64,000 nucleotides of DNA from Paenibacillus sp. J23TS9 (lineage in GTDB: Bacteria; Bacillota; Bacilli; Paenibacillales; Paenibacillaceae): the NCBI RefSeq assembly GCF_018403225.1, contig NZ_BOSG01000006.1:310001-374000 (forward strand), in the 5' to 3' direction. Shown here in pieces: positions 16,834 through 25,470 of the stretch. The notes under the pieces were generated by a model. The model made no database searches and had not been told where the DNA came from. It saw nothing but the letters and a program-made list of their open reading frames with translations. How positions within the stretch are numbered: position 1 is the stretch's first letter; each line of letters starts with the position of its first letter. A program made the translations under genes and the position numbers.

Positions 16834-18651
16834 CTACGCTTTTTTATTCAATTGAAAATAAAACAAAACTCCATCGGAGGTATTGGTAACGCCGTAAGCC
16901 ACCCCGTGCATCTCCAGAATCTTTTTGGAAATGGCGAGGCCTAGCCCGGTACCTCCCGATGACCGCTTTCTGGAAGGTTCGCCGCGATAAAATCGGTCCC
17001 AAATCTTCTCAAGTTGCTCTTCCGGGATGGAGGTTCCTTTATTTTCGATGCAAATTTTAACGGTGTCCTGATCTTCCGAGGTGGTTATGAGAATGGACTC
17101 CTGCTCCGGCGTATAACGAATCGCGTTGGTGAGGAAATTGACGACGACCTGCTCAATTCGCCGCTCATTCGCCACCACTTCAACAGGTTTCAGTGACGTA
17201 TTAAGATGTAATTGCTTGGCCTTGATATCCGAAGCCAATTTTGCGCATACCCGTTCGATAACGGCGTCAATATAAAAGGAATCCATGTCCATTTTGTATG
17301 TTCCGGATTCATATTTTGCCAATTCCAGCATATCTACGATCAGCAGATCCATTCTTTTGACTTCGTCCTCCATTGCCTTAAAATAATAATCCCGTTTATG
17401 GCTTGCCACCCCGTCCTTCAGAATCGCAAGGCAGCTCTGAATGACACTTAACGGGGTTTTCAGCTCATGCGACACGCCGGATATAAATTCTTTTCGCGTA
17501 TGTTCCAGCTGTTTTTCTTTCTCGATGTCCTGCTGAAGCCGAAGAATATGGGAGTGCAGCCGCTCGGAAAGCTCGTTAATGTTGCGCGATAAGTCGCCGA
17601 TTTCATCCTTCGTTGTGATGGGGATTTTTTCCGAAAAATCGAGCACTACCATTTGCTTTGTCGTACGGCTGATGCGCAGCAGCGGCCGAGCGATCTGGCG
17701 GGAGTAATAAAACGATGCCAGCAGCACGAGAAGCAGAGTGACAATAATGATATACACATAGTAATCTTTGATCATCCCTGTGGCTTCATTGACCGGTTGA
17801 AGTGACGTCATCGCGAACAAGTATGCCGGATTACCGTCGCCATCTTGAATGCGGTCCACGAAAATTTTATAGTCCACGCGATTTTCCTCGACATCCATGG
17901 TCCGATTCGAATTCGCGGCAGGATCATAGTCGCCGTACAGCAGATCCGCTTGGAAAGCTTTGATACGGTCCAGAAATAAGTGATTCGTATAACGAGAAAC
18001 TTCTGCGCCTTTCGGTATCCGGACTTTCGCAATGGTTCCTTTGACCAGAAATGTGGGATATTTTTCACGATATTGGATCGCGTTCGTTCGATTGAGGACC
18101 TCTCCCTCTTTGTTCACCATCTGCCGATTTTCCAGCCGGTTTTCCTCTCTCATATTGGATACGGTCATCCCCATCCGCTGGATAACCGGCTGATTGTTCA
18201 TGATCAAGCCTTCAATTGCGATCCGTTCTCCTTCTTTAATCCAAGGAGTGAGGAACGGATTATCGCTGCTGAAGTCCTCTATGTTGATAACACTGTATAG
18301 AGGTACGGTCATCGTTTTATTGGAAAGCGCAGAATCATCCGAACGGTCCAGCTTGATCTCCATGAAGAAATCATCCGAATACTTCAAATTACCTTGGGCG
18401 TCCAAAGCCGTGATCCAGGTGTTATGCTTTTGATAAAAGTCTTGCTCCGACTTTGCTGTCTCCTGCGTGTTCGAGGCATGATTCAGGTAGTCTTGTTCAT
18501 AAGCCTGAAGCGCCGCGTTGACGTCCTTCACTTTTTGATGAACATAAAACTGTTTGAAAAATACGGTTTGCAAGGTAAAAATAACAGCAAGGATGAACAA
18601 GCATAACCCCGTCGTTAATAGGAACAGCTTAAGAACAATGCCTTTTTTCAT
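16834..18651 (-). CDS. Sensor histidine kinase (HAMP, HisKA, HATPase)
   Basis: A 605-residue membrane kinase with a first membrane helix at about 8-30, an extracytoplasmic sensor region of some 260 residues, a second helix near 298-316, then HAMP, HisKA with the phosphoacceptor in GVSHELKTPLS (near 390), and a HATPase with NFLTNAIRYTP and GGTGLGLAIS. The very large outer loop suggests detection of a ligand or of envelope stress. It overlaps the response regulator gene as ATGA and starts at ATG 18651 behind GAGGAG. The signal is unknown; the neighbouring surface-modification operon is a plausible target. Confidence 0.92.
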   Translation of the reverse strand: MKKGIVLKLFLLTTGLCLFILAVIFTLQTVFFKQFYVHQKVKDVNAALQAYEQDYLNHASNTQETAKSEQDFYQKHNTWITALDAQGNLKYSDDFFMEIKLDRSDDSALSNKTMTVPLYSVINIEDFSSDNPFLTPWIKEGERIAIEGLIMNNQPVIQRMGMTVSNMREENRLENRQMVNKEGEVLNRTNAIQYREKYPTFLVKGTIAKVRIPKGAEVSRYTNHLFLDRIKAFQADLLYGDYDPAANSNRTMDVEENRVDYKIFVDRIQDGDGNPAYLFAMTSLQPVNEATGMIKDYYVYIIIVTLLLVLLASFYYSRQIARPLLRISRTTKQMVVLDFSEKIPITTKDEIGDLSRNINELSERLHSHILRLQQDIEKEKQLEHTRKEFISGVSHELKTPLSVIQSCLAILKDGVASHKRDYYFKAMEDEVKRMDLLIVDMLELAKYESGTYKMDMDSFYIDAVIERVCAKLASDIKAKQLHLNTSLKPVEVVANERRIEQVVVNFLTNAIRYTPEQESILITTSEDQDTVKICIENKGTSIPEEQLEKIWDRFYRGEPSRKRSSGGTGLGLAISKKILEMHGVAYGVTNTSDGVLFYFQLNKKA

Positions 18652-19325
18652 AACTTCTCCTCGAACTTATAACCAGATCGAACGATCGTGACAATACGCT
18701 TGGCATGTTCCCCCAGCTTGGAACGCAAATTGCGGATATGGCTGTTAACGGTCCGATCGTCGCCGACGATATCATACCCCCAGATTTTTGTAATCAGCTG
18801 TTCTCTGGTTATAATAATTCCTTTGTTTTTCATCAGATAAGCCAAAATTTCAAATTCGGTATGGGTCAAACTACAGTTATCCCCATCAACCAAAACCGTT
18901 CGGGATGGGAAATGGATTGAAATACCGCCGCAAGACAATGTATCTTCCTCTTGTTCCCGAATCCGCTTTGTTTCCAACAGCCGTTTCGCCCGTGCCAGCA
19001 GGATTGGAGGACTGTACGGTTTGGTTATATAGTCGTCGGCACCTAGTTCAAAACCCAGCAAAGTATCGTCTTCATCCGAACGGGCCGTCAACATGATAAT
19101 CGGAACATTCGAAATCTTTCGGATGCGTTTGCAGACAGACCATCCGTCCAATTCAGGGAGCATGATATCCAGTATGATCAGATCCACCTCATGCTCTTGA
19201 AATAACGCCAGAGCATTTTTCCCGTCCCCCGCCTCAAGCACCTCATATCCTTCTTCCAGCAAATAATCTTTCATGATTTCCCGTAAAATAGGCTCATCTT
19301 CTACAATCAGTATGGTTCTTGACAT
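18648..19325 (-). CDS. OmpR/PhoB-family response regulator
   Basis: A two-domain response regulator of 225 residues. The receiver has the acidic pair in IVEDEP, the phosphoacceptor Asp in LIILDIMLPELDG, and Lys in ITKPYSP. The C-terminal winged helix ends with TVNSHIRNLRSKLG and a GYKFEEKL tail. I place the start at ATG 19325 (MSRTILIVEDE) with GAGAGG upstream; the frame is open to 19373 but lacks a site there. It is co-transcribed with the downstream kinase gene. Confidence 0.93.
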   Translation of the reverse strand: MSRTILIVEDEPILREIMKDYLLEEGYEVLEAGDGKNALALFQEHEVDLIILDIMLPELDGWSVCKRIRKISNVPIIMLTARSDEDDTLLGFELGADDYITKPYSPPILLARAKRLLETKRIREQEEDTLSCGGISIHFPSRTVLVDGDNCSLTHTEFEILAYLMKNKGIIITREQLITKIWGYDIVGDDRTVNSHIRNLRSKLGEHAKRIVTIVRSGYKFEEKL

Positions 19326-19389
19326 AGGACAACCTCTCAACTTTTTTTCTAGAACCCAGAGCGTAAAACTCATAGAACTACCGATTTAC

Positions 19390-19417
19390 ACTATATTTGA
19401 AATTTGAATTTTTGAAA
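19390..19417 (-). promoter_or_regulatory. Likely promoter of the two-component operon with TTCAAA-type repeats
   Basis: On the minus strand TTTCAA and TATAGT are separated by 16 bp. The spacer holds further copies of TTCAAA, so a TTTCAAA/ATTCAAA/TTTCAAA array overlaps the promoter. Such direct repeats are often OmpR-family sites, so autoregulation is possible. Confidence 0.4.
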
Positions 19418-19541
19418 CTTATCCTCAGCATGGATCTACTGTAGAATCTCCAACGAGGACTGTATGTATGATGCTACAAAGGTTATCCTATGGAGATAAA
19501 GATTATATGCAGATGAGATGCAGATCAATTAAAAAAAGAGT

Positions 19542-19555
19542 AGAACATACGTTCT
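19542..19555. promoter_or_regulatory. LexA (DinR) box-like sequence
   Basis: AGAACATACGTTCT fits the Bacillus-type SOS box core GAAC-R-N-R-Y-GTTC and is itself almost a perfect palindrome. No SOS gene is visible next to it, so it may be the relic of a lost damage-inducible gene. Confidence 0.45.
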
Positions 19556-19763
19556 ATGATCGGGAAGCGGCGGAAACCTTAGAGTTCAGAACATAGTGAT
19601 GGCTTCTTTTAGAAAAGAGGACTGACTAATCCGCAATTTGATATGTACGTTGATTCCGTCTCTACGAATTTTGATACCGCCAACTCTCGTATGAAGCATC
19701 CTTTTCTTTTGTTGGGTTGAATCTTACGCTCATTTAATTACTTGGGTTAAGCTAACAAATATA

Positions 19764-19787
19764 GCCCGAACTCAAGAAGCTTCGGGC
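19764..19787 (-). terminator. Hairpin after rlmCD, candidate terminator
   Basis: GCCCGAA at 19764-19770 pairs with TTCGGGC at 19781-19787 around a 10-nt loop. On the minus strand it is followed by TATATTTGTT, a modest U-rich tail. It lies 40 nt after the methyltransferase stop. Confidence 0.5.
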
Positions 19788-19826
19788 AGTTTGGCTTTTC
19801 AAACAGGTAAATGTGGCCTTTAAACA

Positions 19827-21362
19827 CTACTCCCTCACCAACAAAGCCACACTCTCCACATGAACGGTATGCGGGAACATATCCACCGGCGTCACTTCCA
19901 CCGTCCGGTACCCGCCATCCTCCAGCACGCGCAAATCCCGCGCCAACGTAGATGGATTACAGCTCACATATACCACACGCTCCGGCTTCATCTCCAGAAT
20001 CGTCTCCAGCAGCTTCGGATCGCAGCCCTTGCGCGGCGGGTCGACGACGATGACGTCCGCTTCGATGCCATGCTCTTTCCAGGCAGGGATGACATCCTCG
20101 GATGCCCCGACTTCGAACGTAACGTTATTCATTCCGTTCAGTTCCGCGTTACGGCGTGCATCTTCAATGGCTTCCGGAACGATTTCAACACCGTACACTT
20201 TGCCAGCATGCTGGGCCAAGAAAAGCGAAATCGTACCAATACCACAGTACGCATCGATAACCTTCTCTTTCCCGGTCAACTGCGCATACTCAACCGTCTT
20301 CCCGTACAGTACCTCGGTTTGTGCCGGGTTCACTTGATAAAACGAACGTGCTGAAATAGCGAATTTCACATCGCCGATATAGTCATAAATGACTTCTTGT
20401 CCCCAAAGGACACAGGTAGTATCGCCGAAGATGACGTTCGTCTGCTTCGTGTTCACGTTCTGGCAGATGCTGACGACCGACGGCAGCTGGGCCTGGATCT
20501 CTTGGATCCACTCATCCGCGTGTGGGATCTTGTTACCGTTGGTGACAAGGACGATCATCATCTCGCCGGTACGGAAGGCGACCTTCACGACGACGTGGCG
20601 CAGCAGCCCTTGGCCGCTTTCCTCGTCGTACGCGGTAATGCCGAACTTACGCCCGATGGCCTTCACGCGGGCAACGACCTCATCGTTGCTCTCATGCTGG
20701 ATAAGGCAGGCTTCCATGTCGATGATGCGGTGGCTGCCGCGGGCGTAGAAGCCGCCGACCAGGCCGCCTTCGGTGACGCCCATCGGCACCTGCGCCTTAT
20801 TGCGGTAGCGCCACGGCTCGTTCATGCCCGCTGTGGCATGAACCTGAATGCCTTCGCTTCCAGGCACGGTACCCGCTGTAGCCATAACCTCCGCATCCAC
20901 ATGCTCACTATCGATAGAAGCAGCACCGTCACGACGCACCACCGGCTCCCCGCTCACCTGCAGCTTCCCGATGCGCACCAGGTTGTCCACGACAAGCTGA
21001 CGCTTCCAGGCCAACTGTGCCTTATAGTCCATATGCTGCAGCTGGCAGCCGCCGCATTGGTCATAGATCGGGCATGGTGCAGCGATGCGGTCGGGGCTGG
21101 CTTGGACCAGCTCCAGCAGCTTGGCATAGCCATACTGCTTCTTGGTCTTCAGCACCTTCACGCGCACCTTCTCGCCGGGAAGGGCTCCGGCCACGAACAG
21201 GGTATATCTTTCTGCGCGTCCTACACCTTCCCCGTCATGATTCATCCCGATAATATCGATTACGGCCTCGTCGTTCTTCGCCACCGGCAGTCCGGTGATT
21301 GGCGCAGGGGTGCTGCGGCGGCCGGAGTTCCTGCGGCTTTGTCGCTTATTCATGCTGCTCAT
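19827..21362 (-). CDS. rlmCD: 23S rRNA (uracil-C5)-methyltransferase RlmD/RlmCD family
   Basis: This TrmA-family enzyme methylates uracil C5 in 23S rRNA using S-adenosylmethionine. It has an N-terminal TRAM domain (about 40-95), a cysteine cluster [14 protein letters not shown], the Rossmann motif [22 protein letters not shown], and the catalytic Cys in [15 protein letters not shown] use ATG 21362 ([11 protein letters not shown]) with AGGAAAG upstream. A stretch of some 45 residues before the conserved NEPWRYRNK segment looks like a lineage-specific insertion. Whether it modifies one site or two (U747 and U1939) cannot be seen. Confidence 0.9.
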   Translation of the reverse strand: MSSMNKRQSRRNSGRRSTPAPITGLPVAKNDEAVIDIIGMNHDGEGVGRAERYTLFVAGALPGEKVRVKVLKTKKQYGYAKLLELVQASPDRIAAPCPIYDQCGGCQLQHMDYKAQLAWKRQLVVDNLVRIGKLQVSGEPVVRRDGAASIDSEHVDAEVMATAGTVPGSEGIQVHATAGMNEPWRYRNKAQVPMGVTEGGLVGGFYARGSHRIIDMEACLIQHESNDEVVARVKAIGRKFGITAYDEESGQGLLRHVVVKVAFRTGEMMIVLVTNGNKIPHADEWIQEIQAQLPSVVSICQNVNTKQTNVIFGDTTCVLWGQEVIYDYIGDVKFAISARSFYQVNPAQTEVLYGKTVEYAQLTGKEKVIDAYCGIGTISLFLAQHAGKVYGVEIVPEAIEDARRNAELNGMNNVTFEVGASEDVIPAWKEHGIEADVIVVDPPRKGCDPKLLETILEMKPERVVYVSCNPSTLARDLRVLEDGGYRTVEVTPVDMFPHTVHVESVALLVRE

Positions 21363-21948
21363 GTCACTTCTTTCCTCATATATTTCAAGTATTTCGCGGT
21401 CTCTGCTCTTCTCGCTGAATTCCACGCTTCAACTTCGTTTCAATCTATACAGAACCCTATGAGCCCTAATTCCAAAGCTCTCCAAGGTCAATTTTAAAAT
21501 CGTTGATTTATAACAGATAATCTCATATGATCCCACTTATCTGCCTCTCAGAACATTTTACTTTTGACATCTTTCATGCAGTACTCACATCGCCATCCTG
21601 CGAAAGAGGTCATTTCACGCAAATTTACGTAGTTTCATTCCGAAACACGTCGTTTCTTACCTGCTTCATCTCTCAAGGGAATTAGGTCCCCTTTACACAA
21701 AATCAACTCTTCCAGATACCTTCTCACGCTGGAGCCATGTCTGCATCCATCCTATTATACCAGACATCGCCCCAACGCAAAAAAAGATCAAGATGCCCCG
21801 CTCTCCCACCCTTGATTTCCGATGAACAGCGTCTGGACATCTTAACCTACGTGAACTTCTGGTATGTACCGGTTAACGGCCGCGTGGGCCGTCTTCCAAA
21901 TTGCAACACACTTATACTCACATCTACCTCATCGAAACTGCCATCCAC
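21363..21948. other. 586-bp gene-free region upstream of rlmCD
   Basis: Apart from a minus-strand promoter at 21754-21782 and a hairpin ACGGCC/GGCCGT at 21876-21892 after dgkB, nothing could be assigned. The leader from that promoter to the rlmCD start would be about 390 nt. No riboswitch pattern was recognised. The plus-strand frame 21737-21973 has no ribosome binding site and looks random. Confidence 0.4.
21754..21782 (-). promoter_or_regulatory. Extended -10 promoter reading toward rlmCD
   Basis: On the minus strand TGGTATAAT provides an exact TATAAT with the extended TGn element. TTTTGC lies 17 bp upstream as a weak -35. It is the only good promoter-like match in this region. Confidence 0.55.
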
Positions 21949-22830
21949 CTACGCAAAAATCCGCAAATGCTGATGCAGTACCGAAAACTGGCCCGGAAGC
22001 GATCCGCCCAGTTCGCCGTCGAGGTTGAGCAGCACTTTGCCTGGAGATGTGACTTCCATGGAGCTCGTGCGGAAGGATATGACCTTCTTGTCGTTCATAT
22101 GCTCCCCGCGCAGCGCAAGTGTAACGACCCGTACGAACTCCGCCAGGTTGCATTTCTTGAGGGCAATCACGTCGAGCAGACCGTCGTCGATCCGTGCTCC
22201 CGGTGCCAGCTTCTCGAAGCCGCCGACCGAGTTCGTGTTGGTGATCAGAAAGAGCATGAACTCGTCATGGATCGTCTCCTGTCCTTCGGCGTTGATGATC
22301 AGCTCCTGCGGTGACAGGCTGACCATTTTCTCGACACCTTTAATATAGTAAGCCAATTGGCCGATCATCGTCTTCAGGCGGCTTGGCACATCATAGGTAA
22401 GCTCCGTTAATGTTCCTCCACCCGCAATGTTGATGAAATAACGGTCATTTGCTTTCCCCACATCGATCGGACGGGTCTGCTGCCGGATCACCAGATCGCA
22501 GTAGTCCTCCCAATTCCTTGGAATGCCGAGTCCACGGGCAAAATCATTCGTGGTTCCCAGCGGGAACACGCCGAGCGGAGGCACATTTTCCTTGCCTGCC
22601 ATCCCGTTCACGACCTCATACAAGGTGCCGTCGCCGCCAGCGGCGATAATCATATCGTATCCGCGCTCCACCGCATCCGCGGCGGACGCGGTTGCATCGC
22701 CTTCACCTGTTGTTGCATGACAGGAGGCTTCGATGCCGCCTTGGTCGAGCCTCTGGAGAATGTCCGGCAGACGCCGTCTCATTTCCTCTCGGCCTGAGCT
22801 GGGATTATAAATCAATCTTGCTCTTTTCAT
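21949..22830 (-). CDS. dgkB: Diacylglycerol/lipid kinase (DgkB/YegS/BmrU family)
   Basis: This cytoplasmic lipid kinase phosphorylates diacylglycerol and returns it to phospholipid synthesis. The 293 residues begin RARLIYNPSSGR and contain the family signature AAGGDGTLYEVVNGM (about 63-77) and GTTNDFARGLGIP, which bind nucleotide. The C-terminal beta-domain has the GARIDDGLLDV element. Length is normal. It starts at ATG 22830 with AGGTGG upstream. It could be another YegS-like lipid kinase; dgkB is the best fit in Bacillales. Confidence 0.85.
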   Translation of the reverse strand: MKRARLIYNPSSGREEMRRRLPDILQRLDQGGIEASCHATTGEGDATASAADAVERGYDMIIAAGGDGTLYEVVNGMAGKENVPPLGVFPLGTTNDFARGLGIPRNWEDYCDLVIRQQTRPIDVGKANDRYFINIAGGGTLTELTYDVPSRLKTMIGQLAYYIKGVEKMVSLSPQELIINAEGQETIHDEFMLFLITNTNSVGGFEKLAPGARIDDGLLDVIALKKCNLAEFVRVVTLALRGEHMNDKKVISFRTSSMEVTSPGKVLLNLDGELGGSLPGQFSVLHQHLRIFA

Positions 22831-23026
22831 TTACCATACGCCACCTATTTTAGGATTTGCACATGACCATAGAATCACCAAAGGTATCTTATCTGTAGTC
22901 CATTCTATAATCTTTACCGCTAATTTTCTGCATAAAATAATTCACGGCATAAAGCCGTCAAACGAATTTACACAAAATCCGCTTCCGTTGAATCAAAAAA
23001 ACTCCCGTACAGAAAAATATAACTTA

Positions 23027-23791
23027 TTATTCCACTTTTAACCAGTCTTGAATCTGCTCATCGAGCCATACAGTCAGCAGCGGATGCGGCAGCAGCGCTT
23101 TACCGGAATATAGGTAGCTCAGGCCTTCGAGGCGCTTCGGAATCACTTCCCGGATAAAATATCCCTCACTCAAAAAGAGCGGAGCTGCAATAACCTGCAT
23201 CCCGCGTTCCTTCTGCCAATATTGCACTTTGGTTCGCACGCTGTCCGGCCGCAGCAGCGCAACATCGGTCGCGGCCAGTCCGCTGATCTCACGCACCTGC
23301 TCCGCAAGACGCGCCAGTCCCTGCTCCCAGCGCTGCCGGAAGCCTTCATGGCTGCTGCCATGTCCGATCAGGACAAGCGCCTCCTGCCCTGGATTCTGAG
23401 ATACAGCCTTCGCCTTGTCCCAGATCATTTCCGCCACATAGGGCCCATGCTCAATCGGCGAACCATAATGAATTCTCGCATGGACACGAAATGGCGCCAG
23501 ATCGCTCTCAAAGGACGGAGCATCAATGACGCCAAGCGCATACGCGATTTCATTCACATGTGTGCTCCCCGAAGATACGAACAGCGGAATAACCAGGATG
23601 TCTGTGACGCCCTGGCTCTCAAGCAGGTTGAGGCCATCCTGAATCAGCCGCCCTTCTACAATTTCCAAGAACGAAGCCGCCACAGGGAAGTTTCCCCGCA
23701 GCGGCAGCTGATTGATGGCATGATCGACCAGATCGACCCAAGCTTGTTCCCTTGAGCCGTGACTGATGACGAGTACGCCCTGTTTGCGCAT
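23027..23791 (-). CDS. CbiX-type sirohydrochlorin chelatase family protein
   Basis: This is a two-repeat chelatase of the CbiX/SirB family, which inserts metal into sirohydrochlorin or a related tetrapyrrole. Each half opens with a motif holding the metal-binding His: VLVISHGSREQA near the start and VLIGHGSSHEGF near residue 140. The other half-motif SSGSTHVNEI includes a second His. I place the start at ATG 23791, directly after the yerC stop; a TTG at 23803 would add four residues. No other siroheme or cobalamin genes lie nearby, so the substrate is uncertain. Confidence 0.75.
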   Translation of the reverse strand: MRKQGVLVISHGSREQAWVDLVDHAINQLPLRGNFPVAASFLEIVEGRLIQDGLNLLESQGVTDILVIPLFVSSGSTHVNEIAYALGVIDAPSFESDLAPFRVHARIHYGSPIEHGPYVAEMIWDKAKAVSQNPGQEALVLIGHGSSHEGFRQRWEQGLARLAEQVREISGLAATDVALLRPDSVRTKVQYWQKERGMQVIAAPLFLSEGYFIREVIPKRLEGLSYLYSGKALLPHPLLTVWLDEQIQDWLKVE

Positions 23792-23792
23792 C

Positions 23793-24083
23793 TTATCGTC
23801 CAAGACGCTCTAATGTCATTTTATACCCATCGTTGCCATAATTCAAACAGCGCTTCACACGGGAAATGGTCGCCGTGCTTGCTCCTGTTTCAGCCTCGAT
23901 TTGGTTGTACGTATTGCCTTTACCAAGCATGCGCGCAACCTCCAGGCGCTGGGACAGCGACTGGATTTCATTCACGGTGCACAGGTCATCGAAAAACACG
24001 TAGCATTCTTCAATGTTTTTGAGCGTCAAAATTGCCTCGAATAATTGGTCAATACTTTTATCATTAAGTTTCTTCAGTTGCAC
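23793..24083 (-). CDS. yerC: YerC/YecD family TrpR-related regulator
   Basis: A small helical DNA-binding protein of 96 residues of the TrpR superfamily. It has the pattern LTLKNIEECYVFFDDLCTVNE at about 20-40, followed by an HTH (MLGKGNTYNQIEAETGASTATISRVKR, where the recognition helix lies). YerC is conserved in Bacillales; its regulon is poorly defined. It starts at GTG 24083 with AGGGGA ten bases upstream. It is directly followed by the chelatase gene. Confidence 0.85.
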   Translation of the reverse strand: MQLKKLNDKSIDQLFEAILTLKNIEECYVFFDDLCTVNEIQSLSQRLEVARMLGKGNTYNQIEAETGASTATISRVKRCLNYGNDGYKMTLERLGR

Positions 24084-24749
24084 TGAATCATCATCCCCTA
24101 CTATTACTATGTAATTTCATTGTACCCGAGCGAGTATAGACTTTTCAAGCATTAACGAATTCACGCACTACAGAGTCACAAGATCAGACTGCCATAGAGC
24201 CCCCTGGCATCGCCCCTCAGACATATCCTTAATCTCGCATTTTAGCTAATATTAGTCATTTAAAAGGCATACCAATAGCGGCTCTCTGCATGTTGATCTG
24301 TAGAGCCGAAGCGGTTAGTTCTCTCTTGGTCTCTGTCCGGTAACCATCTGAATATCGAATGCTGCAAAATCCTGCTGAATATCATCGCCGCCTTGAAAAC
24401 GCTTTAATTATACCTCAGCAACGCAGTAATGTATAGATTTGGAACAGTAATTTTACAATGCAGCTTACTCTGGAGCGTCTACAGAGTTACTTCCAGACCG
24501 CCTCTTTCGCCCTTCCTATCCCCTCAAACTGAAGCGATGAAGCATATCCTTAAGGTCAGCAAACTCCACTTCAGCAAAAAAGAACCCCGGCGCTCCCGGG
24601 TCCATAACCTGTATGAAGTTCTTCTTACCGCATGCTCTGGGTATTCGCCCGATTCCGCTCCTATCCCTGTCTACCGGGCATTCGTCCATACCTTATGTTT
24701 GCCCATGACATACAGTATAGTAAAACAACCCAAAAAGGAAAGTGATACC
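24084..24749. other. 666-bp intergenic region between yerC and the YqfQ-like gene
   Basis: No intact gene is supported. A minus-strand promoter-like pair lies at 24407-24435. Downstream of it short frames such as a 29-codon one ending VTGQRPREN occur without ribosome binding sites. The long plus-strand frame that opens at 24429 is not credible before 24750, since its ribosome binding site is at the internal ATG. Confidence 0.35.
24407..24435 (-). promoter_or_regulatory. Candidate promoter upstream of yerC
   Basis: On the minus strand TATACA and a perfect TATAAT are separated by 17 bp. The resulting leader to yerC would be about 320 nt, unusually long, and its content is unexplained. Confidence 0.4.
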
Positions 24750-25313
24750 ATGCCTGAGCATTACTATCACCGCAAGCCTCAAAACGATCAGCGCTCGCTG
24801 AACGGCGGTCCTTTTTCCCCTTACCCATCCTATTCACCCTATCCGGGTATCCCTTATAACGACTTCGCCGGCCCCGGTACGGGGATGGTTCCGTTCCAGG
24901 GTGCCGAAGCTTTGGCAGGTGCAGAAGCATTAACAGGGGCCGAAGCTTTGACCGGAACGGCAGAGCTCGTAACTGCTGCAGCCGCGCCGGCAGCCGCAGC
25001 AGCCAAAACCGGCTTCTCCCTCGCCAACATCGGCGAGCTGAAGGGGATAATCGACCGGCTGGGCGGCATTGACGGCATCGTCAACAATATCGGGAAAGTG
25101 CAGAAGGTCATGACCGGCGTTCAGCAGGTCGCACCGATGTTCAAGCTCTTCTTCGGCAAAGGCAAAACCAACAGTGCTTCCAGCGGAGATTCCCGTAGAC
25201 GCAGACGTCGGAAGAGAAAAAACACAAACAAGAAATCCTCTTCCAGCAAACGTAAAAACACCGCTTCCCGTTCCGGAAAGTCGAAACCATCCTCCGGCAA
25301 AAAGCGGCGCTAA
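24750..25313 (+). CDS. YqfQ/VrrA-like protein with tandem repeat and basic tail
   Basis: A 187-residue protein with a Tyr/Pro-rich start (MPEHYYHRKPQND), four 6-residue units of the type GAEAL[AT] encoded by 18-bp tandem repeats (about 24900-24970), an Ala-rich stretch, a helical block IGELKGIIDRLGGIDG then KVQKVMTGVQQVAPMFKLFFG, and a very Arg/Lys/Ser-rich C-terminus. The helical block resembles the YqfQ (VrrA) family, named for repeat-length variation. ATG 24750 follows AAAGGAAAG. The role is unknown; a spore or surface structural role is only a guess. Confidence 0.6.
   Translation: MPEHYYHRKPQNDQRSLNGGPFSPYPSYSPYPGIPYNDFAGPGTGMVPFQGAEALAGAEALTGAEALTGTAELVTAAAAPAAAAAKTGFSLANIGELKGIIDRLGGIDGIVNNIGKVQKVMTGVQQVAPMFKLFFGKGKTNSASSGDSRRRRRRKRKNTNKKSSSSKRKNTASRSGKSKPSSGKKRR
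24900..24971 (+). repeat. 18-bp in-frame tandem repeat (four units)
   Basis: Four consecutive degenerate 18-bp units encode GAEALA, GAEALT, GAEALT and GTAELV. Third-codon positions differ between units, so the repeat is old or selected at protein level. Confidence 0.65.
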
Positions 25314-25470
25314 CCAGACACATAAGATCCATCTTTGAGATTGTAACAGCATGAAATCCTTGTCCAAAGTTCGCTTCCGAATCCGATGCTATCAGCTTTG
25401 ACGACTGGTCTGAAAGCCTGTAAGATATCCGTCTTAAATGCAGGGGGCGTCATGCCCCCTTTCTATCATC

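Larger units (their letters stand above)
19418..19826. other. Gene-poor stretch between the two-component system and rlmCD
   Basis: No gene is supported. It contains a LexA-box-like site at 19542-19555 and a hairpin at 19764-19787. A 37-codon minus-strand frame (19586-19699, MLHTRVGGIKIRRDG) looks protein-like but lacks a ribosome binding site. I cannot assign it. Confidence 0.35.

Noticed and set aside
19586..19699. 37-codon minus-strand frame near the LexA box
   Set aside because: It is protein-like but has no ribosome binding site, no neighbours in the same direction nearby and no recognisable motif.
20397..21497. Long plus-strand ORF of 366 codons opposite rlmCD
   Set aside because: It lies entirely antisense to a clearly conserved methyltransferase, has no ribosome binding site, and its His/Ala/Asp-rich composition is typical of a GC-rich antisense frame.
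21737..21973. Plus-strand 78-codon frame before dgkB
   Set aside because: No ribosome binding site, overlaps the end of dgkB antisense, and shows no motif.
24429..24749. N-terminal extension of the YqfQ-like protein
   Set aside because: The ribosome binding site and protein-like composition begin at ATG 24750; the extension looks random.
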